A stretch of DNA of 64,000 nucleotides from Jaltomata sinuosa (lineage: Eukaryota; Streptophyta; Magnoliopsida; Solanales; Solanaceae): NCBI GenBank assembly GCA_003996215.1, contig QJPP01000034.1, positions 496,001 to 560,000 on the forward strand, written 5' to 3'. This document shows, one piece after another, positions 61,101 through 64,000 of this stretch (position 1 is the stretch's first letter; each line of letters starts with the position of its first letter). The translations under genes were made by a program, and so were the position numbers. Under the pieces are notes generated by a model. The model had not been told where the DNA came from. It did no database searches and worked only from the letters and a program-made list of their open reading frames with translations.

Positions 61101-62022
61101 CAAAGTACAAATTTAACTTTTACTACTGTGAGCTTCTTTTTTTGTTTGTTCAGTTATTTACTTCCAAAATTTCTAACGATAATTTTGTGTATCTAAGTGC
61201 AACGGGAGACACATGTTTGGCCATGGATGATTGGGTAAAAAACCCATCGGCTCATACAGCACTTGATGATATAATCCCTTGTGTGGACACTGCTACTGCC
61301 CAAGAAACATTGTCTCAGAGCAAAGAGGTCACCTACCAATTGGTTGGAGTCACTAACAGTATCATCACCAATGTTTCAAACATCAATCCGCCTTCAGGTG
61401 TTGGTTACAACCAATCTGGTCCCCTGGTCCCTAACCTCTGTAGTCCATTTAATTCGGACAAGACAGACCGGAAATGTGCAAGTGGTGAAGTGGAACTTAG
61501 CAATGCTACACAGGTATATGAACATTTTAACTTCAGGAAAACAAACAGTGAAAAGCCATTGTATTAATGCATTATATGCTTCGTTTTTCTTTGATACCTA
61601 CTTGTAAAGTGTATTAAAAAACTTCCATTGTATTAATGCAGATTTGGAGGAATTATGTCTGCCAAGTTTCAGCAAATAACGTGTGCTCCACTGTGGGCCG
61701 TCTTACCCCTGCTATGTACGACCAAATGACTGCAGTAGTCAATGTTAGCAACGGCCTGTATCATTCTGGGCCTTTCCTTAAGGAACTACTTGACTGCACT
61801 TTCCTTCGAGACACCTTCACTGTCATTCATGAAGAACATTGTCCTGATTTGAACCGATACAGTAAGTGGATCTACATCGGTCTAGCTCTAGTTTCAGCTG
61901 CAGTAATGCTCTCACTCATTTGTTGGGTACTATATGCAAGAGAGAGGCGTCACCGGAAGTATACCAAACTTGTTGATGCTACATCTGGTCAAGAATCTTT
62001 CGCAGGGAAAAACCACGGGTGA
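58180..62022 (+). CDS. plant five-span membrane protein with N-terminal signal peptide
   Basis: Nine exons: 58180-58288, 58930-59114, 59780-59961, 60053-60337, 60419-60477, 60557-60593, 60691-60762, 61198-61513, 61642-62022. All introns are GT-AG and the phases are consistent, giving 541 residues. An in-frame TGA at 58165-58167 makes this the first possible ATG. A hydrophobic signal peptide (about 9-30) is followed by an outer segment, TM1 (106-127), a Cys run (C126, C128-C132) before Arg-Arg, TM2 (145-167), a large loop with a coiled coil (about 200-248), TM3 (256-285), TM4 (287-308), a second large loop with paired Cys and several N-x-S/T sites, and TM5 (491-513) with a basic tail. This is the plant family annotated as plasma membrane fusion or envelope glycoprotein B-like (Arabidopsis At2g12400, At2g25270, At1g80540 as I recall). 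The topology recalls prominin and tweety proteins. The molecular function is not known. Confidence 0.92.
58313..58912. repeat. intronic minisatellite, about 10 copies of 62-65 bp
   Basis: Intron 1 of the membrane-protein gene is almost entirely a tandem repeat of a unit reading TTGTAATCTTTTACTAAATG, then GGGTCGCTAATTACCTAG, then GATTATTCTTGTTTTTCCCTTAAAG. Two units are shortened (near 58630-58720). The last unit runs into the 3' splice site. Each unit ends in a pyrimidine stretch followed by AG, so each resembles a 3' splice site. Confidence 0.9.
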
Positions 62023-62530
62023 TTTTCAAATATTTTTTGGACCTCTTAGTTTGTTCCTTTTTTTTTTATTATGTATATAGTGTGGCTAATACCAGTTATA
62101 TCTGTAGTATTCCATGCTTTAAGTACGACATGAGGAAGACGTAAACTTTCTAATATGTTTGTTTATAACAAGTCGATTAGGGACTTGTAGGGGATTGTTA
62201 GAAGTTGTTCATACATGATTAACGCTAGGATTGATGCAGATTGTTGTGTGTATACAGGACATGGACATCAAATTTTGTGTTTATATAATGCCCCTCACGT
62301 TTAGTTCCTCAATTTCGTGTGACTAAAGAGTGTTGTAAGCCTTAAGGTTATTGAACAGAAGCAATTTGTTTAGCCTTACAATTTTTCCAGGTATTAGTTA
62401 TTGCTATACTGGTGGATTATTTTGGAACTTAGAAAGTTAAGAGTACTGCAAATTCTTATAACACTAATCATAATTAATGCTTATGTCCACATACATAGAG
62501 GTGTATAGTCTGTTCCAGTTAAATAAAATA
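62023..62530. other. 3' flank of the membrane-protein gene
   Basis: Holds the 3' untranslated region (T-rich, to perhaps 62300) and then intergenic DNA. No canonical AATAAA is placed clearly enough to call the poly-A site. Confidence 0.4.
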
Positions 62531-62718
62531 GCGAAAAGGGTCAAAAACACCCCTCAACTTTCAAAAATTGACTAACTTTACCCTTCGTTATACCATTTGG
62601 CCATATTTACCCTCGTTGTTACTATTTGGCCATATTTCGCCATACGGCGAGGATAGCATGACGAAGAGTAAAGTTAGCTAATTTTTGAAAGTTGAGGGGT
62701 ATGTTTGATCCTTTTCCC
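62531..62718. mobile_element. small fold-back MITE, 188 bp
   Basis: The arms of about 55 bp are inverted: GGGTCAAAAACACCCCTCAA and CTTTCAAAAATTGACTAACT at the left, AGTTAGCTAATTTTTGAAAG and TTGAGGGGTATGTTTGATCC at the right. The flanks AATAAAATA (62522-62530) and AATAATATA (62719-62727) match in 8 of 9, compatible with a Mutator-like 9-bp duplication. No coding content. Confidence 0.65.
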
Positions 62719-62765
62719 AATAATATATCAAGGTCAAGATGCTGTTTCTGCTACAAGGGACTTGT

Positions 62766-62901
62766 TTTAAAAGTAATTCAGCAGATACATTTTAAAAGCA
62801 CTGTAAGGCAAGCATGATAATGATACAATGCTCTTTAAAAGTAATTCAGCAGATACATTTTAAAAGCACTGTAAGGCAAGCATGATAATGATACAATGCT
62901 C
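62766..62901. repeat. perfect 68-bp tandem duplication
   Basis: 62766-62833 and 62834-62901 are the same 68-bp unit (TTTAAAAGTAATTCAGCAGA through GATAATGATACAATGCTC), identical apart from the final base. It is recent, or an assembly duplicate. Confidence 0.9.
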
Positions 62902-64000
62902 TGAAAAAGCGAACTGCATCTTATTAAATGAAACTAGGAGGAATTTTTAGGGAAAGAATGGTATATGTTACATAGAAAGGTGAAACAACCAAAGGTTGCG
63001 GTAGAGTTACATTTGTTAGGAGTTCACAGTGAGGTTTACCAGCGCGAATTCAAATTAATCGGACCCGGTCATGAATGAGAAACCAATAAAAAAACCATAA
63101 GCAGGTGAAGACATTATGTAACATGAAATGCGGAAAAGTCGCTCATTCATTTTTATTTCCATAGCCCATAGACATGCAGTGAATCTGTGAGCTTACAAAA
63201 ATATAAAAAAATAAAAAAGAAGGGACAGATGTTGATTCTGTGTGCTATTTCTCTCTGTTACGCCATGATTTTTCAAGACAAGCTTTAGTAAAACACATGT
63301 TGGATCTATGTGCAGTGTCCTCCATTTTTTATTTTATTTTTGGTAGGGTGGTCTGGGGGAGGAAGGATGGAAAACAGTTACATTGTGTTTACATCAAATT
63401 ACACTAATTTGTCGTGGTTAAGTGATGAATACACTAATTAACATGGTTAAGTGAGAGAATTGTATGCAAACTAAATGATACTGCTTGCTTTAAACTATAC
63501 CTAACACCATCCAATTTCAGGTTGAATATCCACCAAATCCTACTTGTAGTCTCGAAGACCCAGAGAACCAAGTAAAAAAAATATAATTGTACTCATTCCG
63601 TTCATTTTTACTTCTTCATGTTTGACTTGGCATACATAATAAATACAATATTCTGGGAAATGAATATAGAACTTAATAATATGGGTAAAATAGATATACA
63701 AAAGTGGTAAATTATTTATTGAATTTTAAAATTAGATAAGTAAAAGTGGACATTTATTTTTAATATAGTGGACAATTAAAAATGATCGCATGCAGGAGTA
63801 AAATTAGAAGGAAAAAGTTGCTTAAGTTATTCTTGCAAATCCTAGGGATATTTGGGGTCTATGCTTTGAATGGGGCTAGGAAGTAGGAAGTAGGAGGGAA
63901 GAATCTAATTAATTAAGTAAATGGCCTAGATCAATAATTGCCTATAATTTGGATTAGAAAGTAAATTCAGAAGGAAATGCCGTGTTTGGAGCGTTATTAT
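62902..64000. other. gene-free DNA to the window end
   Basis: No gene. A worn Stowaway-like stretch may lie at 63590-63800. Nothing else that I can support. Confidence 0.5.

Noticed and set aside
60971..61197. Upstream extension of exon 8 as coding sequence
   Set aside because: The frame is open, but the text is T-rich and intron-like; the acceptor at 61196-61197 restores the family wording HNATGDTC.

Overview
This is plant nuclear DNA. It is very AT-rich, holds few genes, and those genes have canonical GT-AG introns. It also contains plant-only families (AP2/ERF, plant flotillin-like, F-box with an associated beta domain) and a dense layer of small DNA transposons. A tRNA-derived SINE with the body and tail I recall for the Solanaceae TS family lies at 29.4-29.6 kb, and several other repeats look solanaceous. 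I therefore place the window in Solanaceae (Solanum-like); the species cannot be fixed from the sequence alone.

Four intact protein-coding genes are supported. (1) An intronless ERF transcription factor, 12239-13030, minus strand, with a C-terminal EAR-type motif. (2) and (3) Two tandem flotillin-like genes, 23620-25424 and 26168-28368, both minus strand, each with three exons and two phase-0 introns. (4) An intronless F-box protein, 36553-37830, plus strand. In addition a nine-exon gene, 58180-62022, plus strand, encodes a 541-residue secretory-pathway protein with five membrane spans; that makes five loci in all. The intact F-box gene stands at the end of a decayed series: a tail-only fragment (32.0 kb), a full-length pseudogene (33.0-34.1 kb), then the working copy. 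A decayed RING-H2 gene lies at 30.2 kb.

Layout: 0-12 kb is gene-free, with three inverted-repeat elements and a nested pair (a Tourist-like element inside a Stowaway-like element). 12-13 kb is the ERF. 13-23 kb is gene-free, with MITEs, a complete non-autonomous Helitron (21609-23035) and two doubtful exon remnants. 23-28.5 kb is the flotillin pair. 28.8-38 kb has a MITE, a SINE, the RING remnant and the F-box cluster. 38-57.8 kb is repeat-rich: a 5'-truncated LINE with a 14-bp target duplication, a 2.2-kb fold-back element carrying a 112-bp satellite with higher-order structure, and a 1020-bp Mutator-type MITE with a 9-bp target duplication. 57.8-62 kb is the membrane-protein gene, whose first intron is mostly a 10-copy minisatellite. 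The end of the window is gene-free.

The genes do not form a pathway. The notable patterns are tandem duplication with partial homogenisation (flotillins), tandem duplication with decay (F-box), and a readable record of several transposon superfamilies. I found no gene system that I would call wholly new; the most structured unexplained object is the fold-back/satellite element at 52.8-55.0 kb.
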